Positions 37,001 through 49,000 of a stretch of 64,000 bases of DNA are shown here, in pieces. Source of the stretch: Crocodylus rhombifer (lineage: Eukaryota; Chordata; Crocodylia; Crocodylidae); NCBI GenBank assembly GCA_038503035.1, contig JAVSML010024441.1, positions 1 through 64,000 of the forward strand. The letters are read 5' to 3'. How positions within the stretch are numbered: position 1 is the first letter of the stretch; every line of letters begins with the position of its first letter. Both the position numbers and the translations under genes were made by a program. The notes beneath the pieces are model-generated. The model was given only the letters and a program-made list of their open reading frames with translations, was not told the origin of the DNA and did not search any database.

Positions 37001-40000
37001 CCCTGAATCTGTCCTCGTTGGCGGTGGTCGTCACTGTGTGAAAAGGCCAGGGGCACAGGTGCTGTGGTGATGGGCATGGTATGAGCTCCTGTATCTGGAG
37101 CATTTTTGAGATACCAGTTTGGACTGCTCTTATCAAAGGGGTGGGAGAGACCATAGAAGTGCTTGGTGTCTGTCTGCTGAGTCTCTCAGAACCAAGCGTC
37201 TGGGAAACTAGATCCACGTGATGTGGGCTCAACAGTCCTCTTTGCAGGAGGACCCAGATCAGGGCAGCCTGTCGATGCCAGGAAAACAAAATCAAATCAA
37301 TCCCACAACCCAAGAGTCAAGCGCTAGGGGTGGGGGCTGTAAATCCCAGAGCAATGTGGCGCTGGTTCGTGGAAGTCTTTGAGGACCAGGTCACAGTGGG
37401 GAGAAAGCCTGACCCTGGCTGCCACGAGAGGCTGATCTGCATACCCTGACATGTACCCCCAAAATAGACTTCCTGGAAAAGCCTGTCCCCAGCCCAGCTT
37501 CCCCAGGGACTGATCCATCTTTGGAGAAACTACAGCTGGCCATAGGATTAGGCAGTGCTGGTCATAGGGTGAAGAATGCTTCCCCTGCCATAGAGTGCCC
37601 CTCACCCTGCACCGGTGGGGTGAGGAGGGTGGTGTTGTTCAGGTAAACCTGGATGTCTGTAAGGCACAGCGAGCTTAAAGGATGTTGGGTTCTAGTTTGG
37701 GAAGGGCTGCAGAGTGCCTGGTGGTGATGAGCCAGTGAGACAACACCCCTGCATGCAAGTCCCTGAGCAGGTGGCCTGTCGTTGCTTTTAGCTGGGTGAC
37801 CAGGCTCCCTGCTTCACTAGGGTTCCTCTTTGTACTGACACTTCAGTGTTGCCTTTACAGATGGCCCTAATCTCTGCCTTTGGGCTCTGTCAACTTCTCC
37901 CTGAGGCTAAGTGCAGCAGTGCTGCAGTGATTTGCTCTGGCTTTGTGTTGAGGCCTGTGAGTGGCTGTAAATGCATGGGAAGTGGCAGCAGCAAGTGCCT
38001 GCCACTTGGGTGAATGGAGTGCGGGGCACGCATCTGCGAGATGCTGTGCAGTGGAGCTGGCACACACAAAGGACAATAGGTGCAAGGGTCAGTGCAGTCG
38101 GCGCAGGGTGTTAGGTCAATTAGAAGAGCAATGGGGTGTGATGGGGATGATAGAAAGGGCAATAGTTGGTAGCACAGCAGTGGTAGGGTTGCAGGAAGGA
38201 TGCCTCCCACGAGGCATGCAGTACTGTCTGTTCAGCGACATGCATGGGGCCAGGGCATGCTGAGTTCATACATGCAGAATGCTTGCTGCATGGTCCTACA
38301 ATGGTCATGAGAAGCAGAGTGGTTGTGGAAGCTGTAGAGGCAGTTGCAGCCAGAAAGTCTGGAAAGCTAGCAGCCACTCCATGGCAGGATCCAGCAGAGC
38401 CAAGGCTGCTTGCTGGGGCCAGCTGCCCGAATCTGCTGAGCAGCAGGTGAGTCAGGAGGCCAGGTCAGATGCCTATGTTGTTTGGCTGCTCCGCTTGAAG
38501 ACTTTGTCTCACCTGAGTGGGTCTCCTAAAGTTCCTCATGCTGCCCTCAAGTGCCCCGGCTGCAGTGATGCTTTATTATAACACCTGAATGTGTTTAGAG
38601 TCCACCCTCTTCCCCCAGTTTTTCCTCTCTGCTGTTTTCTTGTTCCATCCTGAGCTAACATAGTGCTTGTTCACTCCTGCACGGTGCGTCTGCTTCAAGT
38701 ATAAGACCCTGGAGCTGTGCCCAAGCCAGAACTTTGGATCCAAATACCCCTGGATTTGGGACAGCTTTAGATCAAACTCTGCACACTTCCCCCAGGCTCA
38801 CTTGCACTCTCACACTGGCTTTTCGCAGTAAGCTCTTCTAGCCAATTCTCGTCCCCCTCCCCCCGGGTCCTGAGCATCACCAGAAAGAGTTGCTTTTTAT
38901 CCAGACTGCTAATCCAAAGAGAAAGAGATTGCATCTCATCACATCCTGGCTGCCTGCATTCAGTAACCTGAGCAGGGCTCGAGCGCACCCGCCAGGCCCC
39001 GGCTCGGAAGTGTGTGTGTGTGTGTATATATATATATAAGGGAAATGTGTGTATGTGCAGTGAGCTGTGATGGTGTCAGGTTCCTCAAGGCTGGAGCAAG
39101 AGTTAAAATAAATGCAAAGCATCCCTGCCTCAGACAAGAACTTGGCGTTGCCTGGCCTCCTGTTCATTCGGTCATGCTCATCAGCCTTTCCAGGTCTCCC
39201 CCTCCAGATGCTTCTGTTAAGCATCTTTACAAAATGAAGTGGATGCAAAGGGGCCATGCTATCTTCCCTGTTTAATTAATGGTCCCCTCCTTGTTCACAG
39301 CATGGCAGCAAAGAGGGGAAAAGTAAGATGTAGATGAGTTGGGGTGGTTGGGTACGTGTGAGTTGGACTGAGGATTAGAGTTCAGGCCCAAGACTGAATT
39401 GAGACTCGGGTCTACAAATGTAGGAGTGATGCTTTGTGATCTATTCCAGCAATGCTCCGGACACCAGCTGGTCTCCCAAGCTCTCTGCCATCTTGGCCAC
39501 TGGAAGGCCTCATAAAATTAGTTATTTTGATTGTTTCTGGTTCTCCTCAGATTTCGTCAGCCTCTGAGCCAGGATGAGAAAATTGGAGACCTGGTGGATT
39601 TGGATCCATCCTCTAACCAAATCTTCAGAGTAGTTGGGGGCTAATACTTCTGCTCTCGAGTCTCCAGTGTGGGGTGGCGGGGGAGTCTCTGGTGTAGAGT
39701 GGGGTGTAGCATAGAGGAGCACTGGGAGCTTGCGGGGTGGCTGGGGGGCTCGGGGACTCTCTGGTGTGTGCAGTGTACCAGGCCAGCCAAAGCTGTGTAT
39801 GAGCCCCTGTAGTTTAACTGCTGCAGAACTGGAGCATAGTTAGTCTTCCACTTTCTGAAGCAGATGCATTATGATCTATCTCCTGTTATGCCTGGGCTTA
39901 CAAGATCAACCAAAGCTGTCAAGTCTTTCTCCATGTCAGTGGTTTGACTCCAGGCCAAGCTGATGATGGCAGAAAGGTGGTATTATCTGTTGGCTTTTTG

Positions 40001-43000
40001 GATACTCCTCCTTGTGAGAGGTCTCAATCCAGATCACGGCCAGCTCAGCCCATCTAGATCTGTGTAAATGTTCCAAACCAGGCAAGCTGGTGGTGGGTGC
40101 TGCCTCTTGCATGGATGGATGAAAAGCACTGGCACGATGCCCTTTGCTGCTGCAAAGTGAAATCGGATGTGTGAGCGAGATGTGATTACATTGCAATATT
40201 TCTCCCTCGCTCTCTGGGTTGAGGCTGGCTTAACCTCTGTGCAGCAGGGAGGTTGCTGACCTGCTTGTGCCAGGGCTACTGCAGTCAGGTTTGCTTTCTA
40301 AATACCATCCTGTGCCTGGGCCAACTGCAAGTATCAATGCCATTGCACTTCGCAGTGGTGGGCACAAGGCGGAGCTGCTGGACAGCCAAAGACTGTCCGG
40401 TAGGTTAAAGAGGACCTAAGAGCTGTACAGCCGAGAACTTGTCTTGCCACTGTGTGCGAGGTGCGGCTGGGATGGTGCTGGGGAAGTGCAGCCTGTTGTT
40501 AACAAGGCTGGAGCTCTGATCTGTTTTTTGGCATTGTCTCAGCTGATGAGATGCATCTCCTTTCCTTTGTGGAAAAGAAACAAGCCTCTTTCTCGGTTAT
40601 CAAGAAACCTTTTTGTCATTCTTTGGCTGAGTCTTGTCTAATTGCTCCTGATTCCACCTTCGTATGACCATAGTTCAGGAGTTGGCAAACTATGGCCCAG
40701 GGGTTGCATCTGGTCCATGAAGAGATTGACTTTGGCCTGCAGCAGCAGGTAGCAGAGGGGACTGGCAGCAAGGCAGGCACCTTCTCTGCCTTGCACCACG
40801 TGTTCCTGTAACAAGTGCCACTGATCCCCTCCAGAACAGCCAGCAGACAGCTCCCCGGTCTGCTTTGCCCAGCTGCCTCACTTACTTTTGCCACCAAATT
40901 TGCTGTTCCACGTTGCTGTTTCAGTGGAAATTGGTAGCACTGAGTGGCAAAGGTAAGTGCAAGCTACCACGGGGAGAGAGCAGGAGAAGAGCACAGAGCA
41001 AGGAGGGCTGGAGTACTGTAGATAAGGTGTGGAGGAGATTGGCGGCCCATGAGGTGCCCAGGTTGCAAGCAACGGGCCCTGTTAACTAAAGTTTTCCTAC
41101 CCCTGCTATAGACCCCCGTCTCTTCCCAGTACCCCGTTAGTGTGTCTCCCTCCCTGCCCAGCCCATAAAAAACGTGCACTGTTACAGACTCTGGCTGTCG
41201 AGCTCCACTTGCAGAGATGGATTTATTTCTCTGTCAGCCAAGAGGCTGGCAGAGTGGTCTGGTATGGAGAGCCACATGGGCCTCTTTGCCAACCTCAGGT
41301 ATTTTGGGTTTTGCCATGCCTGAGTGACAGAGGTTCAGGCATGGCATAGGAGCTACAGCATTGGCCTCCACATCTACCAGCCCTTTGATTATTCTGTGAA
41401 CATTTTCTGAACTGTGATTCCACCAATAAATCGACCCTTCTACCCACCCAAACTCCAGTGCTTAATATGGCCCTGCCCATGCCTTCTGGGTAGATGCGTT
41501 AGAAAAGCCAGCTCTGGTGTACACAGTTCAGCTGCTGCAGGGGGCTGCGACAAAGTCCGCTTCACAGGTGTGATTGCTACCTGCTGGCCATCTACTTTCC
41601 ATTGACTTCAAGAGGGGATGAAAGAGGCAGAAACAGGCCCCAAGGGTATTTCAGCCTTGCCTTTTTTCCTGACTACAGTACCAGCATGTATAACCACATC
41701 ATTTCTCGTGGCATGAGATTCACCGAAGGTAAAAGCCTTGTCATTAGGCTCGTTGGCGGAAACTCTCCTTGGCCAGCTGAGTACAAGGCAGCAGGGCAGG
41801 GTGGCACTTTAGAGATTAACTGGTTGAAAGACAGGTGCTGTCATAGGCAACAGCCTACTCCACTGTTCACAACATCTGACACAGTAGGCTGTTGCCTATG
41901 AAAGCTCATGCCTCTCTGAACCTGTTAGGGCCTAGTTATGTTTCATGCTGTGAGCTGCACAAATCCAGAGTTAGTGCTTGAAGCAGTTGCACTTTAAGGC
42001 TAAAAACTATCTCTGACTCTCCCCCACCTGCACAGCTGTGACTTGCCACTAGAGGCCTGGTGAGTAGGGGCAGGACTAGGAGCTGTAGCTGGGAGTTGCC
42101 ACCAGAGGGCTGGTGAGCCAGGGCAGGCTTCTGTCCCTGCTGTATGCATGGGGGTGTGAGAGGTCCTGGGATACTGGAGGACTTCAACTTGGGCAGCACA
42201 TCTGGAGCAGGAGCTGCGTAGTATCAATCAGAGATGCTCCTGCATAACTTTGAGCCTCATAACGAGTGCTTAAAACCACTTTAAGGTGTTAGTATAGGAA
42301 CAATCGAGGGGTTAAGAGCTCTAGGAGCCAGCCAAAATTGCTGTGTAATAAGGCCCCAAGTCTCTACAGTGCCACCCTGCCCTGCCTTTTGCTTGACTCC
42401 AGACTAAAGTAGCTAGCCACCTCTTTGGCCAGCCGGTAAGGGCATGTGTCAGAAGTGAAGGGTCCTGACTTCTGTCCTTGCCTGCCTACACCAAAGCCAT
42501 TAGATCTGACGTTCACAGTGATGAGGGTGTTGCCCTCAGTTGTTCTGTCTTTCTAATAGACCTTGACTTACAAAATGACCCCTTCTTCCCCCCCACGCTG
42601 GTAGCCTCCTCCTGAATCTACTGGACACTTGTGTTTTCCTAAGGGGTTGTGGTGAACCTTACCAACACACACACAAGTGACCTTCCCCATGTGGCTTTTC
42701 CTAACCGCCTAAAACTAACTTCTAGGACAGGTTCTTCAGGCTGGCAGGTATAGCTTTAGCATCTTGGAGCCATGCATGACTCCAAGTTATTCCAGCCTTG
42801 GCTATTCTCTGTCCAGACCATGCCTTGAGCTCATTACACCTGCAGCCTTAGGTGAATACAAAGAGGCTCTGCTTCAGGGCTGTTCGCTCCAGCAAGGCCC
42901 TGCTCCATTCTCTTCTCCGACCCCCAGCTCGGCTCAAACTGGCCACGATGGAGGTTGCTTCCTACTGAGGCAAAGTCACTGTGAACAATGGGGCTCTGTC

Positions 43001-46000
43001 TCCAGGACAACCATTAAATTACCATAGACTCCCCCTACCCCCTTCCCCATCTCTCCATCCTGTCAGACTTCACATCCCTACCTCCTTGTCTCAGATGGGA
43101 TTTTTTTTTCCTTTAGCTCAGCACTGTAGCCAGTTTAATTAGCCCTCCCCCCAGGGGCTCTGCATCGGGAAAGCCAGCCTGCTGGCACCCCAGTACCTAT
43201 CGAATGAGAACAGGATCAAGCGGCTGTTCACATGAGCGCATGTAAATGCAGGGCGAGGGAGAACGGACAGAGGATGCTGCACTGCAGTAGGCCAAGGTAA
43301 AAAGGATGATGACGTCTTGCAACCCATTGGATGCTGCCCATCACTGGAAAGCCACCGCTCAAGGCTCAGATTTGCACTGTAGGAGGGGGCTGCCCATCAG
43401 CAGCGATGGACCGAGCCCATGCTGGGATAGCAGGGAGCCGTGCAGCTCAGGGGTGATGCTCACCCCTGGAGTACTGCGTGGGCTCAGGAGGGGAGCAGGA
43501 AAGGGCAGTGTAAGTTGGTCCTGAGGGTGGTAAGCATAGCTGTGGCCTTATAGTAACAGTGGCATTAAAGTTCACACCACTTGTATGAACAGGACCCCAC
43601 CCCCAAGTTACTCTCATATTGGAGCCTCTCTGCCTCCCTCTGCGAGCTCTGTTGTGAATGCAGTGTCCCGCTTTGCTGGTCTTCCGCATTGACTACAGAC
43701 TACACGTGGACTCAGCCTGCTGCGCTGTAGGGGTGGCTGCATCTTCTCCCTGTCCCCTGGATTTGGAGAGCCAGAACTGGAATTGTTTGATGTCAGACCA
43801 GCTGTCACAGGCATCTTGGAAAAGGCGAGCATGATTCAAGGAGCTCATCATAACTTCAGAGGTTTGCTTTGTTTTTCAGTCACTCAGTCTCATTTGCTCC
43901 TCAAGCCAACAGAGCTGGCAAAAACAAAGGTTCTTGGCAGCCTTCTTGCTCCTATTGACATTATAAAGTGCCACAGACCTGGAACTTTGCCTGGCCCTCT
44001 TAGCCATCGGCGTGCAGACCTGCCTGCTCTCCCTGCCAGGCCTCAGCTAGCCTCCGGCTCTCACAGCACCTGCTCCTTATAGATCCATGGAGGCCAGGGA
44101 CAAATGGCTCAAGGCAGGTTACTTGGCAAACCAATGTTCACCTTCCAGAGCATGGGGGCAGGAGGGACTGAATGCCCAGTGGCAGGATGAGAGATCTTGT
44201 CTTGGATGAGATGCACAGCAAAAGGGCTTCCCAGCTATGGCTCTTGAATACCCCATGGCACCTCTAGAGGTGGCTGCTCCTTCTTGTTTCCTGCCTAGAT
44301 TGCTAATAAACTGGCTGACGTTCTTCCTCCCTACATTTCCCCCTCGCAGTTGATTTAATTGGAGATGTTCTTTACTCCCTATCCTAAAGGCCTGTGCTGT
44401 TTTCTGGGGCAGAATGGCTGCCCTGTTCCACACAGGTGGGCTGGTGTTGCAGTAGGAAAGTGAGTTTATTAACTTCTGCTTGACTTGAGCTCTTGAATAA
44501 CCCTGAAACCCTCAGAACAGGACCAGAGGGGCAGAGTGGTATGGGCATTTAGGCATTGCTTCCACCTGGCACCAAGGGATTGCCCCTAGAGGCAAGGAAG
44601 GGACTCATGGCTCCCTGACCCATCTATTAGCTTTTACCAAGGTTGCCAAGAGGTGAGGACAGTTGTGATTGTGGGTTTTTCTTTGCAATGTGGCCACCTC
44701 TTTGCTGAAGGCCAGCCAGATCTTCCCTCTTTTCTCTCAATGGACCAGAAGGGAATGGGAGAGAGTTTGGATGTAGACCTCCACTGTTGGGCACACCTCT
44801 GATCGATCTCTGCCCAGTGCCTTTGTTTCACTGGGTGGAGGCTGTTCTGGGCCTTGGCATCTTCCATTCTTGCCCACCCGTCCATTGAATCTGGAACTCT
44901 GAATTTTGAGGAGCCTGCAGCGAATCTGAGGCAAGTCTCCCCATCTGTAAAACACCAATGAAGGGGCTTGCATCAGTTTGAAACCGGGCTGAGTCCTACT
45001 GGTATAGCGCGCCTATACTGGTGGGAGGAGGTTTCATGGACACTTATGGTGACACCAATGCAAATACCCACAGGCAAGACGCATCCTGAGATTCTCTCCT
45101 GTTTACCTGTGCCTGTGTAACCTGCTGATCCGTTGGCTCTATATTGGACCCAGAGTTGAAGTACATCTAAACACCTCATGCTCTTGGACACCAGGAGACT
45201 GAAAAAGCTACTAAGAGGATGCTGTAAGCACCCTGCTTATAGGTTACACCACTTCAGGCTTGGTGAGGCAGCACTGCATGGGAAAAAAAGTCACCCTCCT
45301 AACTGGCATAGCTGTACCCAGCATCTTGCCATCATCATTTAACCTTCCTTAGGACCTAGTTTAAGCTGCCCCAGCACAAGAAATCTGCATCTTCTCTAGG
45401 GCAATATGGTTTCCCCTGTAAGCCCTGGTAAGTGTAGACAGGCCACCAGGCTGCCATGGGGTGGCACAGGAGTGTCAGTTGATCTGAAACCACGTCATGA
45501 AATTTGTGTAAGAGGGAGTTAACCTTAAAGTACCTCATCCCTTATCTCTGAATCTGGACTCCATGTATATTCGTCACCCAGAAGGAGCTGGTTCCCAGCA
45601 GTAGAAATCACATGCTCTGTCACACATCAGCAAAAGCAATCTTCAGGGCTGCGTGTGTGTAAAATAAATAAATTAACAATAGTGCTGGCTGTTGGCCCAA
45701 TCCAGTTGTCTCCAAACACCTGGGAATTTTGGATCCTGACTTTGTGACTGTCTGAAACAATTTCTCCTCTAGAAACAGCATGCTTCCAACATTGGCCACT
45801 ATGCTGCAGCTAACTCCATGCTTTGATTATAGTTACAGGATTGTTTTAACCATATCTGTCCTTGGTTTGGCACTTAAGATGCGGTGATTTAATAAGCACC
45901 GGCTGACTTTTCTGTATGGAGAACGGAATAGGCTGTCATTTGGGAAGGCAGGGAAGAAAAGGTTTTGAGGGAAATAATATTTCTCTTGGGTTCGAAAGTC

Positions 46001-49000
46001 CTCCTGCCCTGGCTTGCACGGGGTTAACAGCATTTTCTGTATTTTATTACTGAACTCAGGCTAATGAAGCAATCCACTCTAAACAGGTCCTGGCTAACAG
46101 AGACCAACCTCTCCCCAGGGCACTGCCAGAGCTTTAATTGGCTCAATAAATACTTGATGAAGATGTTATCGAAAGCTGGGGAACTTCTCGGCTTCATTAA
46201 AGCAAGGGCCAGGGACAATGTTTTATTGCATCTTTTCCATGCTTTCCCGAGTCCCCATAGATGTGGGGAGCACTTTGGTCTCAGCTCTGATGCTATTGAT
46301 CATTTAGAAAAAAAATGTTTTATTGTTTTGTGATTCAGATTAGTGCTGGGGAAGGGTGCTGGATTAGGGCCCCGGAGAGAGAAATTCTTCCAGCTACATA
46401 GTCACTACATGTGTATATGCTCTCCCTCTCTTTCTCTGTTTCTGTAGCAAATGCCACAAAGCAGCCAGCGAGGGTCTTGCGGTCAGAAAAGAGGAGTAAA
46501 ATGAAAGCTGATGTTCTTTTGCTCTGTCCCATGTATACAACAAAGACAAGTGGGAGTAAAATCTGCCTTTCTCTGCCTCCTTTTGCCCAGGTAGAACCAA
46601 CACTACACAGGGCATGACTTGAAAGCATCAAATCTAACCTACATCTTAATAACCTCCCAGTCTTGCTTCACCTCGTTTGCATTGACGTAACGCCACTCCA
46701 CTGATTTTAGCGGAGTCCCTATGCATTTAGCTTAACAGGTGTGAAATTGGTAAGACATGCTGTTCAGGGGAAAAACACCCAGCATGAAAGTGTGGAGGTT
46801 GCCGCTGCACTGACTGAGCACTTCATCGGGATGTGCTCGGGCTGGGGGTACAGAACACGTTGTTCAGAATTTATACTATTGTAAACTTTTTACGGGGCAG
46901 GGAGAGAGAAACATTTCCAGTAAGCCAAGGCGATGGTTTACTTCTTTTTCCCCTCTTCTTGGCCAGAACTTTAAAAGGGCTCAGGATGCTTCATATTCTG
47001 TGATTTATAGAAGTTTCCCCCCCCTTTCCTGCCTCTACAAACAACTTAGCAATGACCTGGGCAGAGGACAGTTTGTGTAAAGGTGTCTGATCCAAGTTAG
47101 CCAGCTTTTGAATGTTAGCAGAAATGTATGACAGGATAAAAGAAAAGGCAACCACATAAAGTTTGAGGCAGTTGAAGCATCAACAGGGCTGAAAGCTGAG
47201 GCCAAGGGTGAAAAATATTTTCTGTTTTTATTTTCCATTCTTCTAGCGGTCGTTTCCTTGGCTGTACAAGTTACTCTCGAAAATGTTCTGCAATTAAAGT
47301 TTTGAATGCTTTGGAAGCGTGGTTTTGACCTATTGCTCTAGATCAGGGGTGGGCAATTATTTGGGCCTACGGGCCACAGAGGGAGTTTTGGTGAGCTGTC
47401 TTGGGCTGGGGCAGAACTCTCCCCACCCTCTTCATGCAACAGCTCCCCAAAACTTCCTAAGCAGCCCCATCCTGTCCACCGAGCCGGGACCCTGCCCAGG
47501 CGAGTCTCAGCTGGTTTCATGGAGACCCTGGCATTGTGGAGTGGTGATCCATGCCCCGCACGTCCCTGCCTGCAGAACCAGCACCCGCTGCAGGGGCATG
47601 TGGGCAGTGGAAAATGGCTCTGCCCCTACTCAGCTGGGTTGGGGTCGGGATGGGGATCCGGGAGCAGGACAGGCAAGCAGGGCCAGGGCTGGGATTGCAG
47701 GGTCCCAGCCCCGTGCTGTCACTGCCCTGCAAACCCAGCCCCACTCACCTGCCTGTCCCACTCCCAGATGCCCCCCCAATCCTGGCTCCATCCCAGCCAA
47801 ATGCAGAGCAGAGCCATGATCCACTGCCCGCATGTCCCTATGATGGGCACCATTTCTGCAGGCAGAGGTGTGCAGGGAGCGGATCGCAGCTCTGCCCTGG
47901 GACCCAGCCCGAGCTACAGCATGCCCCAATATCTCTTTCTTTCTCTCTCCCACCCTGTCCCTGCACCTACAGCATGCCCTGATCCACAGCCCCTTCCACA
48001 GCTTATGCAGGTCCTCTTGCATGCTGGAAGCAGCACTCAGTGGCACTGGCATCGGCTGTGGATACTGCCAGCTGTGGACACTCCTGGCAAGTTCCTAATA
48101 GGGCTTGGGATGACTGCCCAGGACCACAGGAGATGCACTCATGCAGCACAGCAACTGAGGCCCTGGGAGGATACCCCAATCTTACCTGATCCTGCTAGTC
48201 ATGTCCACAACTGATGCCATTGACTGTCCAGCGCTGCTTCTGGTGTGCAGGGTGGGAGCTGGTGTAAACTGCGGAAGGGGCTAGGACATGCCTGGCATAA
48301 CCCAGCAGCTGGAGCCACAGCTCCTGACGGGCTAGATCCCATGAGTTTATGCCCAGGCTGGATGCAATCAGTTGGAGGGCTAGATCCAGCTCACCGGCTG
48401 TATTTTGCTCACCCCTGCTCTAAATCAGTGGTTCTCAGCCTTTTTTTTTGTACCAGGACCAGGTAACCATCAGTGGGTAGTCCCAACCCAGTGCTCCTCA
48501 TTCCCAGCTCTCTGCCCCCTGCCGCCAGGCCCCAGCCCCCCAGTGTGTGGGGCGGGGGGTAAGCAGCCCCTCGCAGGCTGGAGCTCTGCCAGCCTGCAAG
48601 GGAAAAGCCAGGGTTTCCCACTTATTTCTCCTTTAAAGGAGAATCCATTTTTAAAGTTTGTTGATGCATTCTTAAAGTTGGTTCGTGACCTTTTCATGTG
48701 TTCTCACAACCCACTTCTGGGTTGTGACCCGCAGGTTGGGAAACACTGCTCTCGATGATCCCTTGTGTAAGGATGGGTTTGTGGCTTAAGGTACAAGAAG
48801 ATGGACATTGAGAGGAAGGATGGCCCAGGAGCACTGGCCTTGGAAGACCTAAATTTTCATTGTTGCTATGCCATGTTTTCCCTAAGTAAGCTTGACCAAG
48901 TCACTCTCTTTGAACCTCATCCCCACATCTATAAAATGGAGATGATTATATTGCCCTACCTCAGAAGGTGGTTTAAACATATTAAAGACTTTGAGGGACT

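Noticed and set aside
36669..37070. 133-codon + strand frame near the GC-rich patch
   Set aside because: No recognised domain, and it lies within intron 8 without supporting splice or start signals.
41875..41912. Hammerhead-ribozyme-like pattern (ctga, short stem, gaaa)
   Set aside because: The conserved CUGAUGA box is broken (ctgacac), and no suitable cleavage triplet or third stem is visible.
47519..48214. 231-codon frame inside the hAT element
   Set aside because: Overlapping open frames exist on both strands because the core is GC-rich. No transposase motif is present.
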